A stretch of 64,000 nucleotides of DNA from Chachezhania sediminis (GCF_009765275.1 NZ_VOPH01000001.1:620001-684000), one strand, 5' to 3'. Counted from the first letter of the stretch, positions 34,209 to 43,056 are shown. Program-made: numbers and translations. Notes: generated from the letters alone by a model not told the origin.

Positions 34209-35915
34209 ATGGCGCTCGACGAGCATCAGTCGCCCAGGGACAGTGGCAAGGGGGTCTGGAAATCCGGCCGTGGCAAGGGCCGGCGCACGCCCAAGGGCCG
34301 CCAGGTGGACGACGCCGCCTGGGACCGGGTGAAGGCGCTTTTGGGCGATGCGCCCCGCCGCCGCGACCTGCTGATCGAGTTCCTGCACCTGATCCAGGAT
34401 GCATATGGCCACCTGTCGGCCGCCCATCTGCGCGCTCTGGCCGAGGAAATGCGCCTGTCCATGGCCGAAGTCTATGAAGTCGCCAGCTTCTACGCCCATT
34501 TCGATGTGGTGAAGGAAGGCGAGATCCCGCCCCCCGCCCTGACGATCCGGGTCTGCGACAGCCTCAGCTGCGCGCTGGCGGGCGCCGAGACGCTGCTGGA
34601 GGCGCTGGAAGACGGGATGGATCCTTCGCAGGTCCGCGTCCTGCGCGCGCCATGCATGGGCCGCTGCGACACGGCGCCGGTGCTGGAACTGGGCCATCAC
34701 CACATCGACCACGCAACCGTGGAAAAGGTCGAACAGGCCATCGCCGACGATCACACCCACCCGACCGTGCCCGACTATGAAGGCCTTGATGCCTACCGCG
34801 CCGATGGTGGCTATGACCGGCTGCTGGAGCTGCGCGAAAACGGCGACTGGGAACACGTGCAGGACCAGGTCCTGAGCGCGGGCCTGCGCGGGCTGGGCGG
34901 TGCGGGCTTTCCGTCTGGCAAGAAGTGGGGCTTCGTCCGGGCCAATCCGGGCCCGCGATACCTGGCCGTGAACGGAGACGAGGGCGAGCCCGGCACCTTC
35001 AAGGACCGCCATTACCTGGAACGCCAGCCGCACCTGTTCCTGGAAGGCATGCTGATCGCCGCCTGGGCGGTCGAGGCGCAGACCTGCTTCATCTACCTGC
35101 GCGACGAATACCCGGCGATCCACGCGCTGCTGAAGGTCGAGATCGCGGCGCTGGAGGCGGCAGGAATTGTCCAGCCCGGCTATATCGACCTGCGCCGCGG
35201 CGCCGGCGCCTATATCTGCGGCGAAGAAAGCGCGATGATCGAATCGATCGAGGGCAAGCGCGGCCTGCCCCGCCATCGCCCGCCCTTCGTGGCCCAGGTC
35301 GGTGTCTTCGGGCGGCCGACGCTGGTCCATAATGTCGAGACGCTGAAATGGATCGCCCGGATCTGCCGTGAAGGCCCCGAAGTCCTGTCGGGGTTCGAGG
35401 TCAACGGCCGGACCGGCCTGCGGTCCTATTCCGTTTCGGGCCGGGTGGCGAAACCCGGCGTTTACCTTCTGCCCGCCGGCTCCACCATCCTGCAGGTAAT
35501 CGACGCCGCAGGCGGTATGGCGCCGGGCCACGTCTTCAAGGCCTACCAGCCGGGCGGGCCGTCCTCGGGCCTGCTGCCGGCCTCGCTGGACGACGTGCCG
35601 CTGGATTTCGACACGTTGCAGCCGCATGACAGCTTCATCGGCTCGGCCGCCGTCGTGGTGCTGTCGGATCTGGACAGCGCGCGCGACGCAGCGCTGAACA
35701 TGCTGCGCTTCTTCGAGGATGAAAGCTGTGGCCAGTGTACCCCCTGCCGGGTGGGGTGCGAAAAGGCGGTGAAGCTGATGCAGGCGCCGAAATGGAACCA
35801 GCCCCTGCTGGAGGAGCTTTGCACCGCGATGGCCGATGCCTCGATATGCGGTCTGGGCCAGGCTGCGCCGAACCCGATCCGCCTGACCATGCGCCATTTC
35901 CCGGACGAGGTCTGA
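34209..35915 (+). CDS. fdsB: NAD-dependent formate dehydrogenase beta-type subunit (NuoE-NuoF fusion), orphan
   Basis: 568 residues joining a NuoE-like [2Fe-2S] domain (Cys116, Cys121, Cys149, Cys153) to a NuoF-like domain. The latter has NADH/FMN loops (GLRGLGGAGFPSGKKWGFVR, NGDEGEPGTFKDRHYLE, GAGAYICGEESAMIESIEG) and a [4Fe-4S] site (SCGQCTPC, then Cys547 in ICGLGQ). This is the diaphorase part of cytoplasmic Mo/W formate dehydrogenase; it would pass formate electrons to NAD+. AGGGAGGGG precedes the ATG. The expected catalytic alpha-subunit gene does not follow: the next genes are small and on the other strand. Confidence 0.9.
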   Translation: MALDEHQSPRDSGKGVWKSGRGKGRRTPKGRQVDDAAWDRVKALLGDAPRRRDLLIEFLHLIQDAYGHLSAAHLRALAEEMRLSMAEVYEVASFYAHFDVVKEGEIPPPALTIRVCDSLSCALAGAETLLEALEDGMDPSQVRVLRAPCMGRCDTAPVLELGHHHIDHATVEKVEQAIADDHTHPTVPDYEGLDAYRADGGYDRLLELRENGDWEHVQDQVLSAGLRGLGGAGFPSGKKWGFVRANPGPRYLAVNGDEGEPGTFKDRHYLERQPHLFLEGMLIAAWAVEAQTCFIYLRDEYPAIHALLKVEIAALEAAGIVQPGYIDLRRGAGAYICGEESAMIESIEGKRGLPRHRPPFVAQVGVFGRPTLVHNVETLKWIARICREGPEVLSGFEVNGRTGLRSYSVSGRVAKPGVYLLPAGSTILQVIDAAGGMAPGHVFKAYQPGGPSSGLLPASLDDVPLDFDTLQPHDSFIGSAAVVVLSDLDSARDAALNMLRFFEDESCGQCTPCRVGCEKAVKLMQAPKWNQPLLEELCTAMADASICGLGQAAPNPIRLTMRHFPDEV

Positions 35916-36141
35916 GGGCACGTCCGGCGATCAATCGCCGAACCGACGGCATGGATGTGACAGCGCCGATCCTCCGGTCTCTGGCTGTAGGGTCTGCGCT
36001 GCAGCCCCTGCTGCCGGGCCTTCGCGCCCCCTTCTGACAGGCCGGTGTCCCCAGGGTGTGAATCGCACCCCACCTCAGCCGGTCCTGCGCCCGGGGGCCG
36101 GGCGAGAGATCCGACGCGGAGTCGGCGCCGCGGCGCTGGCT

Positions 36142-36878
36142 TCAGCGACAGTCCAAGACAGCGGGCAGGCGCGATGCGGGACCGACAGCATGGGCCGTCA
36201 CGCGGCGCTCTTCCATCGCGACGACCACCACCCGGTCCCAGTTGCCATCCAGCAGCACCAGGTCCGGCCGGGCGCCGCAGGTGCGGACCCCGCCCGAAAT
36301 GAAGTCATCCCCGATCCGGTGATTGGTCACACCCGGGGCCGCGGCGACAGGCGTCAGCCCGCCATCGCGGAAGCGCAGGATCTTCAGCTCTTTCGCCAGG
36401 TGCGGACGGTCGACATAGGCGATCTCCACCAGCCCGTCGCCATCCAGGTCCGCGGCGCCTGCCGGCGCCAGCCAGCGATGTGGCCGCCCGATCGGATCGG
36501 TCGCGGCGATCTTGCCCGTCTCGTCATAGATGGCCAGTTGCGCGCCGCGGGCGACGTCGGTTTCCACGACGATCACTTCGGGCGTGCCGTCGCCGTCCAC
36601 GTCGGCCAGGCGCGGCGCGATATCCTCGAAAACGCGGGTATCGGGCAGAACATAGGTGACGAGGGCCCGGGCATCGCCGTCGCGGATCTCCAGCTCCAGC
36701 GCGCCCCACTCCACGGCATCCCCCAGGACGCCGTGATCGTAGCGAGTGGTGGGCTGGACATAGCACGCAGCCACGATCTCCGCTGCCGCCCCGGCAGGGA
36801 AGCAGAGGGCCAGCAGAACCGCAGCCCAGATTGCAGCGCCGAATGCGGCCCGGGAAAAACCCCCGGCCGCCGCGATCA

Positions 36879-36879
<1 letters not shown>
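36142..36879 (-). CDS. Exported protein with FG-GAP/calcium-loop-like repeats
   Basis: 245 residues. Signal peptide-like helix (AAIWAAVLLALCFPAGAAA), then a beta-rich domain with two Ca2+-loop motifs of the DxDxDG type: DVDGDGTPEV (D93) and DLDGDGLVEIAY (D144), as in FG-GAP/VCBS beta-propellers. Two Cys (ACYV and RTCGARP) may pair. ATG at 36879 shares one base with the ferredoxin stop (TGATG), so it is coupled to it. A link between a periplasmic propeller and a cytosolic ferredoxin is puzzling; function unknown. Confidence 0.8.
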
Positions 36880-37346
<467 letters not shown>

Positions 37347-37348
37347 TC

Positions 37349-37795
37349 ATGCCCACGCCTCCTGTCCCCGATTACGGTTCCGACTACGACCGCCCGCGCG
37401 GCCGGCCCCGCGACTGGCCGCGCCCGCCGTCCTGTCTGCCTGCGGCAATGCTGGACCTGCCGCCCAACGGCGCGCGGCTGACGGTGGCGGGGCTGGTGAT
37501 CCTGCGCCAGCGGCCCGGCACCGCCAAGGGCGTAATCTTCGTCACGCTGGAGGACGAGACCGGCGTCGTGAACGTCATCGTCTGGCGCGCGGTCTATGAA
37601 CGCTTTCGCCGCGCCGTGATCGCCGGGCGCCTTCTGCGTGTCACCGGGCGCCTGCAACGTGCGCACGAGGTGACCCATATCCTGGCGGACGAAGTCGAAG
37701 ACCTGTCCGCCCTGCTCGATACCCTTGTCGCCCCGCCGGACGCGGCGGAAGGTCCCGATGCCGGGGACTGTTCCAGGGACCCGCCGCCGGGATAG
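37349..37795 (+). CDS. Stand-alone OB-fold protein matching the C-terminal domain of error-prone polymerase DnaE2
   Basis: 148 residues. From residue ~43 (LTVAGLVILRQRPGTAKGVIFVTLEDETGVVNVIVW...LLRVTGRLQR...VTHILADEVEDLSALLDTL) the sequence reads as the OB domain near the end of DnaE2/ImuC. The first ~35 residues are a Pro/Arg-rich segment not typical of DnaE2, and the polymerase body (~900 residues) is absent. The usual DFH-type C-terminus is also missing. The frame is intact and sits behind a perfect SOS box, so it is either a trimmed cassette remnant or a retained small SOS protein. With the box so close, translation may start at ATG 37448. Confidence 0.72.
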   Translation: MPTPPVPDYGSDYDRPRGRPRDWPRPPSCLPAAMLDLPPNGARLTVAGLVILRQRPGTAKGVIFVTLEDETGVVNVIVWRAVYERFRRAVIAGRLLRVTGRLQRAHEVTHILADEVEDLSALLDTLVAPPDAAEGPDAGDCSRDPPPG

Positions 37796-37833
37796 GATGA
37801 CACAGGATGCAACGCGACAGACGGGGACAGGGG

Positions 37834-38376
37834 ATGACCAGCCGCAAGGCGACGGCGCCCGCAGGCAATAGGCGCGCGCGCGCGCTCTGCGCCCTTGCCG
37901 CTGCCGTCCTGCTGTCCGCCCTTGGTGCCTGCAGCCTGCTTCCCGGGACCGGCAAGACCGACGGCCAGGGCGACGGGCCAGACGCCTGCACCGCCACCTA
38001 CAGCCGTCCCGAGGTTACGAAGACCGTCACCGAACAGAAACTGGTCCGCGCCGCACGGCCCGCCCGCGGCAACCGCCCGGCCCAGCCTGCCGAATACCGG
38101 ACCGAGTCCCGCGAAGAGATCGTCCAGACCGCCGAAACCCGCGACATCGCCGTCCCCTGCCCCGACCAGCTGACGCCCGAGGTGATCCAGACCCTGCAGC
38201 GCGCGCTGACGGCACGGGGCCTGTATTCCGGGCCGGTCAACGGCACGATGGGGCCGATGACCCGCAGCGCGGTACAGGCCTATCAGCGGTCGACCGGGCT
38301 GGACTGGGACGTCCTGACCTTGAAAGCGGCGCAGAATCTTGGCCTCGTCACCGTGCCTGTGGACCGAAAGGTATGA
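37834..38376 (+). CDS. Peptidoglycan-binding lipoprotein
   Basis: 180 residues. Lipoprotein signal with lipobox LGAC (Cys33) after VLLSA, a linker rich in Arg, Pro and Thr, a Cys at CPDQ, and a PG_binding_1 repeat (~115-170: VIQTLQRALTARGLYSGPVNGTMGPMTRSAVQAYQ). It probably anchors in the membrane and contacts the cell wall. ATG at 37834 follows GGGGACAGGGG; an ATG nine codons earlier is less likely. It follows the OB-fold gene by 38 bp on the same strand. Confidence 0.84.
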   Translation: MTSRKATAPAGNRRARALCALAAAVLLSALGACSLLPGTGKTDGQGDGPDACTATYSRPEVTKTVTEQKLVRAARPARGNRPAQPAEYRTESREEIVQTAETRDIAVPCPDQLTPEVIQTLQRALTARGLYSGPVNGTMGPMTRSAVQAYQRSTGLDWDVLTLKAAQNLGLVTVPVDRKV

Positions 38377-38494
38377 AAAACCGGTAATTGACCATGCGTC
38401 ACCATAAGTTCATTCTGGTACGAGATCGGGCCCGGATGCGACGCGCATCAGGCCGGCCGGGGGCCGGTTCCGGGCACGACCGGGAGAAGTGGGA

Positions 38495-39169
38495 ATGTCC
38501 AAACGGGTGCTTCCGCAGACAGGTTTTCTGTCGGCGGCATCGGCGGAGTTGAAAGCGATGCTGAACGCATTGGCCACAGAAGTGTCCCTTGCCCCGCAAG
38601 AGGTCCTGTTCCAGCAGGGAGACACGGGCGACGCCTTCTATGCCGTGCAGTCGGGCCAGCTGGAAGTCAGCGTGCTCAGCCAGGACGGACGCAGGCTGGT
38701 TCTGGCCATGGTCTGGCCCGGAGGCCTTTTCGGTGAGATCGCGCTGTTCGATCCCGGTGTCCGCACGGCGACGCTGACGGCGGTCGCGCCCAGCAAGGTG
38801 CTTCGGGTACGCAATGCCGACGTGCTGGCCGAAATCCGAAAGGCGCCGGATCTGGCGGTCGACATGATCCTGCTGGCCGGCCAGCGGATGCGGGCCATGA
38901 ACCAGCAGTACAGCGAACAGGTGTTCCTGCCCCTGCCCGCACGGCTGGCGCGCAAGGTGCTGATGCTGACGACCGAACAGGGCGACCCTGACCGGCCGCT
39001 GAAACTCAGCCAGTCGCAGCTGGCGGAATTCGTCGGCGCCACGCGCGAGGCGGTGTCGAAGACCCTGTCGGAATGGCGGAAGCTGGGCGTGGTCGAGGTC
39101 AGCCGCGGCGGGCTTGCGATTGCCGACCGGCCGGCGCTGGAAGCCCTGGCAGAGCCGGATCGCATCTGA
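38495..39169 (+). CDS. Crp/Fnr family transcriptional regulator
   Basis: 224 residues: cyclic-nucleotide-binding jelly roll (~20-130, GDTGDAFYAVQSGQLEV and the phosphate cassette-like GGLFGEIALFDPGVRTATL), dimer helix, and HTH (LSQSQLAEFVGATREAVSKTLSEW). It contains no Cys at all, so it is not an Fe-S FNR sensor; the GEIAL...R-T-A pocket allows cAMP binding as in CRP. ATG at 38495 follows GGGAGAAG. Targets unknown. Confidence 0.92.
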   Translation: MSKRVLPQTGFLSAASAELKAMLNALATEVSLAPQEVLFQQGDTGDAFYAVQSGQLEVSVLSQDGRRLVLAMVWPGGLFGEIALFDPGVRTATLTAVAPSKVLRVRNADVLAEIRKAPDLAVDMILLAGQRMRAMNQQYSEQVFLPLPARLARKVLMLTTEQGDPDRPLKLSQSQLAEFVGATREAVSKTLSEWRKLGVVEVSRGGLAIADRPALEALAEPDRI

Positions 39170-39381
39170 TGGGACAGCCGGCCACGATTTCACCGCGCGG
39201 TGCAGCGATCGGGCGCCCGGTCAGCTTAATGAACGATTGATTGGCATTTGTTTGCAAAGCTCTGCAGAAATTCGCCCATTTTGTGAAACCGTTCACATTC
39301 ACGGGACGCAAAGTCGGTCAGGTTGTAAGAACGAACGATAGATACCGCAAAAGAATTGATGAACACATTCGGAGACGCGCC

Positions 39382-39537
39382 ATGACGGCCCCTAGCCTAC
39401 ACAGCCCGGTGACCTGCGCCGCCCTCTTCGGAACGGCCGCCCGAAAACCCGGGTCCGCCGGGACCGTGGCCGCCTGGATCGCGGACCAGGGTCAGTTGCG
39501 GGGCTGGACGCCGCCCTACGCCCCGCGGACCATCTGA
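39382..39537 (+). CDS. Possible 51-residue small protein upstream of the hairpin cluster
   Basis: A short frame with ATG at 39382 and GGAGA 8 bp before it, encoding MTAPSLHSPVTCAALFGTAA... and ending in YAPRTI. No homology that I recognise; it lacks the RRRxYRELxxLxDxxLxDIGLxR pattern of DUF1127. Its place just before a CUCCUCCC-type sRNA candidate recalls the Rhodobacter arrangement of a small protein gene followed by CcsR RNAs. Translation is unproved. Confidence 0.35.
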   Translation: MTAPSLHSPVTCAALFGTAARKPGSAGTVAAWIADQGQLRGWTPPYAPRTI

Positions 39538-39714
39538 CCCGGGGCTCTTACGGGTCCTGACCGACCGGACAGAACAGGAATTCCCGGCCCTAATCCCCAT
39601 CCCCAGGGCCGGGACCGACGACCGGATTGTCCCCCCAATGACAGCCGGTTGTCGAGGAAGATCCGGGTGCGGCACACCCATCCCATCCCCAGAAAGCCGC
39701 AACCCGGATCTTCC
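39536..39714. other. Series of four strong hairpins with C-rich loops
   Basis: H0 39536-39556 (GACCCG/CGGGTC). H1 39583-39613 (CCCGGCCCT/AGGGCCGGG, loop AATCCCCATCCCC). H2 39616-39654 (CGACGACCGG/CCGGTTGTCG, inner ATTG/CAAT, loop TCCCCC). H3 39656-39714 (GGAAGATCCGGGTGCGG against CCGCAACCCGGATCTTCC, loop with CCCATCCCATCCCC). On the plus strand every loop from H1 on is pyrimidine-rich. The density of perfect stems is far above chance in neutral DNA. They run directly into the CUCCUCCC hairpins. Confidence 0.6.
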
Positions 39715-39723
39715 CACCCCATT

Positions 39724-39840
39724 TGCGGGCTGCTCTCCTCCCGGCCCGCACCGCAAGGTCTGCGCCTGTCCCAGTCCTCCCGGGCTCCTGGGCGCAGCCA
39801 AAAGAAGACCCCCGCACCGGCACGGTACGGGGGTCTTTTT
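39724..39840 (+). ncRNA. Candidate CUCCUCCC-loop small RNA (CcsR/cuckoo-like)
   Basis: Two hairpins and a terminator on the plus strand. Stem A: TGCGGGC (39724-39730) with GCCCGCA (39744-39750), loop holding CTCCTCCC at 39735-39742. Stem B: CTGCG..CCCAG with CTGGG..CGCAG (39760-39797), loop holding TCCTCCC at 39775-39781. A T-run terminator follows at once. Paired loops with this anti-Shine-Dalgarno motif define the cuckoo RNAs of alphaproteobacteria, including the stress-induced CcsR RNAs of Rhodobacter. The 5' end and promoter are not located, and part could instead be 3' UTR of degP. Confidence 0.55.
39805..39840. terminator. Bidirectional intrinsic terminator
   Basis: AAGACCCCCG (39805-39814), CCG/CGG inner pairs, CGGGGGTCTT (39828-39837), ending TTTTT on the plus strand and TCTTCTTTT on the minus strand. 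It can end the candidate sRNA from the left and degP (stop 39883) from the right. Confidence 0.85.
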
Positions 39841-39882
39841 CGTCCGATGTGCGGGCCCCGGTGTCGGGGCCCGTCCGGATCG

Positions 39883-41364
39883 TTACTCGTCGTCTTCCAG
39901 CGACAGGGCGACGAAGCGCGGCTCGCCGGCGCGGCGGACCAGAAGCAGGATCGACTTGCGGCCTGCATCCTTGGCTTCGGTGATCCGCTCTTCCAGACCG
40001 TCCAGCGTCTCGACCTTCTGCTGGCCGGCTTCGGTGATCACGTCACCGGCGCGCAGGCCCTTGTCGAAGGCCTGGCTGGCCTCGTCGACCGACAGAACCA
40101 CGAGACCGGTCGAATCGTCCGGCAGGCTCATCTCTTCGCGCATCTGCGAGGTCAGCGGGCGGAGCGACAGGCCCAGCACGTCCAGCTGCTCGTCCGAGCC
40201 GCCCTCTTCGCCCTGCATGGCGACCGGCACGGACTCTGCCTCTTCGCGGCGGCCCAGGGTGACCTTGAACTCCTGCGTCTTGCCATCGCGGAAGACCGTC
40301 ACGCGGACCGTCTTGCCGACGGTGGCGCTGCCGACTTCGCGGACCAGTTCGCGGGTGTCCTTCACGTCGACGCCGTCGAAGGCCAGGATCACGTCGCCCG
40401 ACTTCAGACCGGCTTCCTGAGCCGGACCTTCCGGCACGTCGGTGATCAGCGCGCCTTCCGGCTTGTCGAGACCGATGGCCTCGGCCACATCGTCGGTCAC
40501 GTCCTGGATGCGGACGCCCAGCCAGCCGCGGCGGGTTTCGCCGAATTCACGCAGCTGGTCGACGACCTTGGTCACGACGTTCGACGCCATCGAGAAGCCG
40601 ATCCCGATCGAACCGCCATTGGGCGACAGGATCGCGGTGTTCACGCCGATCACGTCACCGTCCATGTTGAACAGCGGACCGCCCGAGTTGCCGCGGTTGA
40701 TGGCAGCGTCGGTCTGAATGTAATCGTCGTAGGTGCCCGACAACGCACGGTTCCGGGCCGAAACGATCCCGACCGAGGCCGAGAAGCCCTGTCCCAGCGG
40801 GTTGCCCATGGCCAGGACCCAGTCGCCCACGCGGGCCTGGTCCGAATTGCCGAAGCTGACGAAGGGCAGCGGCGTATCGCTTTCGACCTTCAGCAGCGCG
40901 ATGTCGGTCTTGGGGTCGGTGCCCACCAGTTTCGCCGGCATCTCCTCGCCCGAGAAGAATTCGATGGTGATCTCGTCCGCGCCATCGATGACGTGGTTGT
41001 TGGTCACGACATAGCCGTCTTCGGAAATCACGAAGCCCGAGCCCAGCGCCGACGACTTGCGCGGCTTGCGGCCTTCGGGGCCGTTGCGGTCACGGAAATC
41101 GCGGAACAGGTCCTCGAACGGGGACCCTTCGGGGACGATGCCCTGCGGTGCCGTCGGGCGTTCGACCATGGTGGTGGTAGTGATGTTCACGACCGCCGGG
41201 CTGATCTTTTCGGCCAGTGGCGCCAGGCTTTCGGGCTTGGCCTGCGCGACCATGGTCTGGGCGACAAGGAACAGAAGCGTGAGCGCCCCCAGGACCATCG
41301 CCCTTGCCCGGGCGGCGCTGCCGTCCAGGCGGGACGACGGGAAGGGAATTGCCTGTAGCTGCAA
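39883..41364 (-). CDS. degP: Do-like serine endopeptidase DegP/DegQ (HtrA)
   Basis: Periplasmic protease/chaperone for misfolded envelope proteins. 493 residues: signal-anchor (VLGALTLLFLVAQTMVAQA), trypsin-like domain with an intact triad (His124 in TNNHVID, Asp154 in KTDIALL, Ser227 in RGNSGGP), PDZ1 (~270-360) and PDZ2 (~390-490). The start is TTG at 41364, with AGGAGAG just upstream. It lies downstream of hflK-hflC-DUF2065 in the same orientation, but a terminator separates them. An intrinsic terminator follows its stop. Confidence 0.95.
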   Translation of the reverse strand: MQLQAIPFPSSRLDGSAARARAMVLGALTLLFLVAQTMVAQAKPESLAPLAEKISPAVVNITTTTMVERPTAPQGIVPEGSPFEDLFRDFRDRNGPEGRKPRKSSALGSGFVISEDGYVVTNNHVIDGADEITIEFFSGEEMPAKLVGTDPKTDIALLKVESDTPLPFVSFGNSDQARVGDWVLAMGNPLGQGFSASVGIVSARNRALSGTYDDYIQTDAAINRGNSGGPLFNMDGDVIGVNTAILSPNGGSIGIGFSMASNVVTKVVDQLREFGETRRGWLGVRIQDVTDDVAEAIGLDKPEGALITDVPEGPAQEAGLKSGDVILAFDGVDVKDTRELVREVGSATVGKTVRVTVFRDGKTQEFKVTLGRREEAESVPVAMQGEEGGSDEQLDVLGLSLRPLTSQMREEMSLPDDSTGLVVLSVDEASQAFDKGLRAGDVITEAGQQKVETLDGLEERITEAKDAGRKSILLLVRRAGEPRFVALSLEDDE

Positions 41365-41708
41365 TGGAGCTCTCCTTGGTGGACTTTTCGTTGGCTGCCA
41401 TCAGACGCGGTTGGCCGGACTGGACCGGCAAGGGCGTCTATCAGTGAGTGCATTCTAGTGACACTTGCGACACAGAAGAAGCAAGACACGAGACGGTTAA
41501 CCGAAAGTGACTGGACTGTGAGACTTTGTAACGAAACCGCCCTCTGGGGCAGGGTTTCGCCGGTTCCGGAACGATTTTGATTCGATTTTTCGTCACATTG
41601 TTTCGTTCAGGGGCCGCGCGTGCGCATTTACGTGAACGGACCGACGCGACTCGGGCATCGTTTCGCCCACCCCGGGACAGGCCCTGCCCCGGAAAAGCAA
41701 AGGGCGGG
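41365..41708. other. 344-bp gap upstream of degP
   Basis: Contains the degP promoter region (not resolved) and an imperfect stem at 41532-41559 (CGAAACC-GCCC, loop TCTG, GGGC-GGTTTCG). I see no gene. An AT-richer stretch from ~41450 to 41600 stands out from its neighbours and could hold a stress promoter. Confidence 0.4.
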
Positions 41709-41721
41709 TCAGAACCCGCCC
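41690..41721 (-). terminator. Intrinsic terminator of the hflK-hflC-DUF2065 operon
   Basis: Minus strand: GGGCGGGT (41721-41714), loop TCTG, ACCCGCCC (41709-41702), then TTTGCTTTTCC. The stem overlaps the stop codon of the DUF2065 gene (41709-41711). It would stop hflKC transcription before degP. Confidence 0.7.
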
Positions 41722-41906
41722 AGAAGCCATGCCATCCAGATCAGCACCACGCCCAACGCACAGGCCAGAAGGCCGCTTTGCCGGCGCATGGATTCCGGCA
41801 GGCTGCGCATGATTTCCAGAAGGCGCTCGGCCAGCCCGGGCGCCATGACCCAGACCAGCCCCTCGATCACCAGAACCAGGCCGAGGCCCAGGAGAAGCCA
41901 GGCCAC
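41709..41906 (-). CDS. DUF2065 small membrane protein
   Basis: 65 residues: a membrane helix (AWLLLGLGLVLVIEGLVWVMAP), a short polar loop (ERLLEIMRSLPESMRRQSG) and a second helix (LLACALGVVLIWMAWLL). This is the DUF2065 type often found after hflC. The start is GTG at 41906, with GAGGGGGA 9 bp upstream and 16 bp after the hflC stop; a longer reading to 41969 would overlap hflC. Role unknown, presumably linked to HflKC. Confidence 0.85.
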   Translation of the reverse strand: MAWLLLGLGLVLVIEGLVWVMAPGLAERLLEIMRSLPESMRRQSGLLACALGVVLIWMAWLLGGF

Positions 41907-41922
41907 GGCACGGGTCCCCCTC

Positions 41923-43056
41923 TTAGTCCGACCCTGAGGCGGCCGGTGCGGGTGCCGGCGTGGCGGCATCGGCGGGCGCCGCCGTGCCGGTCCCGGCCGG
42001 TGCCGTGGCGGCCGGCGCGGTCGTGGCGGGTGCGGCTGTGCCCGTGTCCGCCGGTTGCTGCCGGATGCTCACGCCCGAATCCTGCTCGGTCGTGACACCG
42101 GTGGCGGCACCGCTGTCCGAGGTATCCTGGAACTGGATGCCCGTCGGTGCGGCATCGGCATCGGCGATGGCTTCGGGCATCGTCTCGCCCGGGCGCAGCG
42201 GCGAGCGCAGGTAGGTAAAGAACTCGCTGTCGGGCGACAGGACCAGCGACGAATTCGTGCCCTTCAGCGCACGCTCGTAGGCGCTGAGCGAGCGGTAGAA
42301 CTCGAAGAAATCGGCATCCTGCCCGAAGGCTTCGGCGAAGATCGCGCTGCGGCGGGCATCGGCCTCGCCCCGGATGATGTCGGACTGACGCTGCGAGTCG
42401 GACACCAGTTCCACCACGGTCCGGTCGGCCTGGGCACGGACACGCTGCGCCGCTTCCGAACCGCGGGCGCGTTCGTCGGTGGCTTCGCGTTCGCGTTCCG
42501 CCCGCATCCGTTCGAAGGTCGCCTTCAGGTTCGCTTCGGGCAGATCGGTCGCCTTCAGGCGCACGTCCACCACCTCGACGCCCAGGTCCTTGGCCTGGCT
42601 GATCGCGCGGTCGCGGATCTGCTTCATCAGCGCGGCCCGGTCGGAACTGAGGATGTCGTCGGACGACACCCGGCCCAGAACTTCGCGGGTCTGCGCGTTC
42701 AGGATGTTTTCCAGACGGCTTTCCGCGGTGCGGATGCCGCCCGGACCGACAGCCCGATAGAACTGTTCGGTGTTGTTGATGCGGTAGCGCGCGAAGGCAT
42801 CGACCACCAGACGGCGATCATCGGAGGGCGTGATCTCCAGCGGCTGCATGTCGATCGACAGGATCCGGTCGTCATAGGTCACGACCTGCTGGATCAGCGG
42901 GATCTTGAAGGCCAGGCCGGGTTCGTCCTTGACCGCGACGACGCGGCCGAACTGAAGCACCAGGGCCCGCTCGCGTTCCTCGACGATGAAGATCGAGGAC
43001 ATGATGCCCACGACGATCACGACAATGGCGGGGATGATGAAGGTGGACTTGCGCAT
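41923..43056 (-). CDS. hflC: HflC, FtsH protease regulator
   Basis: Membrane-anchored SPFH/prohibitin-fold protein that with HflK forms the periplasmic cage around FtsH. 377 residues: N-terminal anchor (TFIIPAIVVIVVGIMSSIFIV), SPFH domain (ALVLQFGRVV to ~residue 190) and coiled-coil (AERMRAEREREATDERARGSEAAQRV). A tail of ~80 residues rich in Ala, Pro and Thr extends beyond the usual ~290-residue length. The ATG overlaps the hflK stop by one base (TGATG), giving tight coupling. Confidence 0.95.
   Translation of the reverse strand: MRKSTFIIPAIVVIVVGIMSSIFIVEERERALVLQFGRVVAVKDEPGLAFKIPLIQQVVTYDDRILSIDMQPLEITPSDDRRLVVDAFARYRINNTEQFYRAVGPGGIRTAESRLENILNAQTREVLGRVSSDDILSSDRAALMKQIRDRAISQAKDLGVEVVDVRLKATDLPEANLKATFERMRAEREREATDERARGSEAAQRVRAQADRTVVELVSDSQRQSDIIRGEADARRSAIFAEAFGQDADFFEFYRSLSAYERALKGTNSSLVLSPDSEFFTYLRSPLRPGETMPEAIADADAAPTGIQFQDTSDSGAATGVTTEQDSGVSIRQQPADTGTAAPATTAPAATAPAGTGTAAPADAATPAPAPAASGSD

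Noticed and set aside
39382-39537. Small frame as a DUF1127 (CcaF1-like) protein
   Set aside because: The Arg-rich RELxxLxDxxLxDIG pattern is absent, so only its position resembles the Rhodobacter locus.
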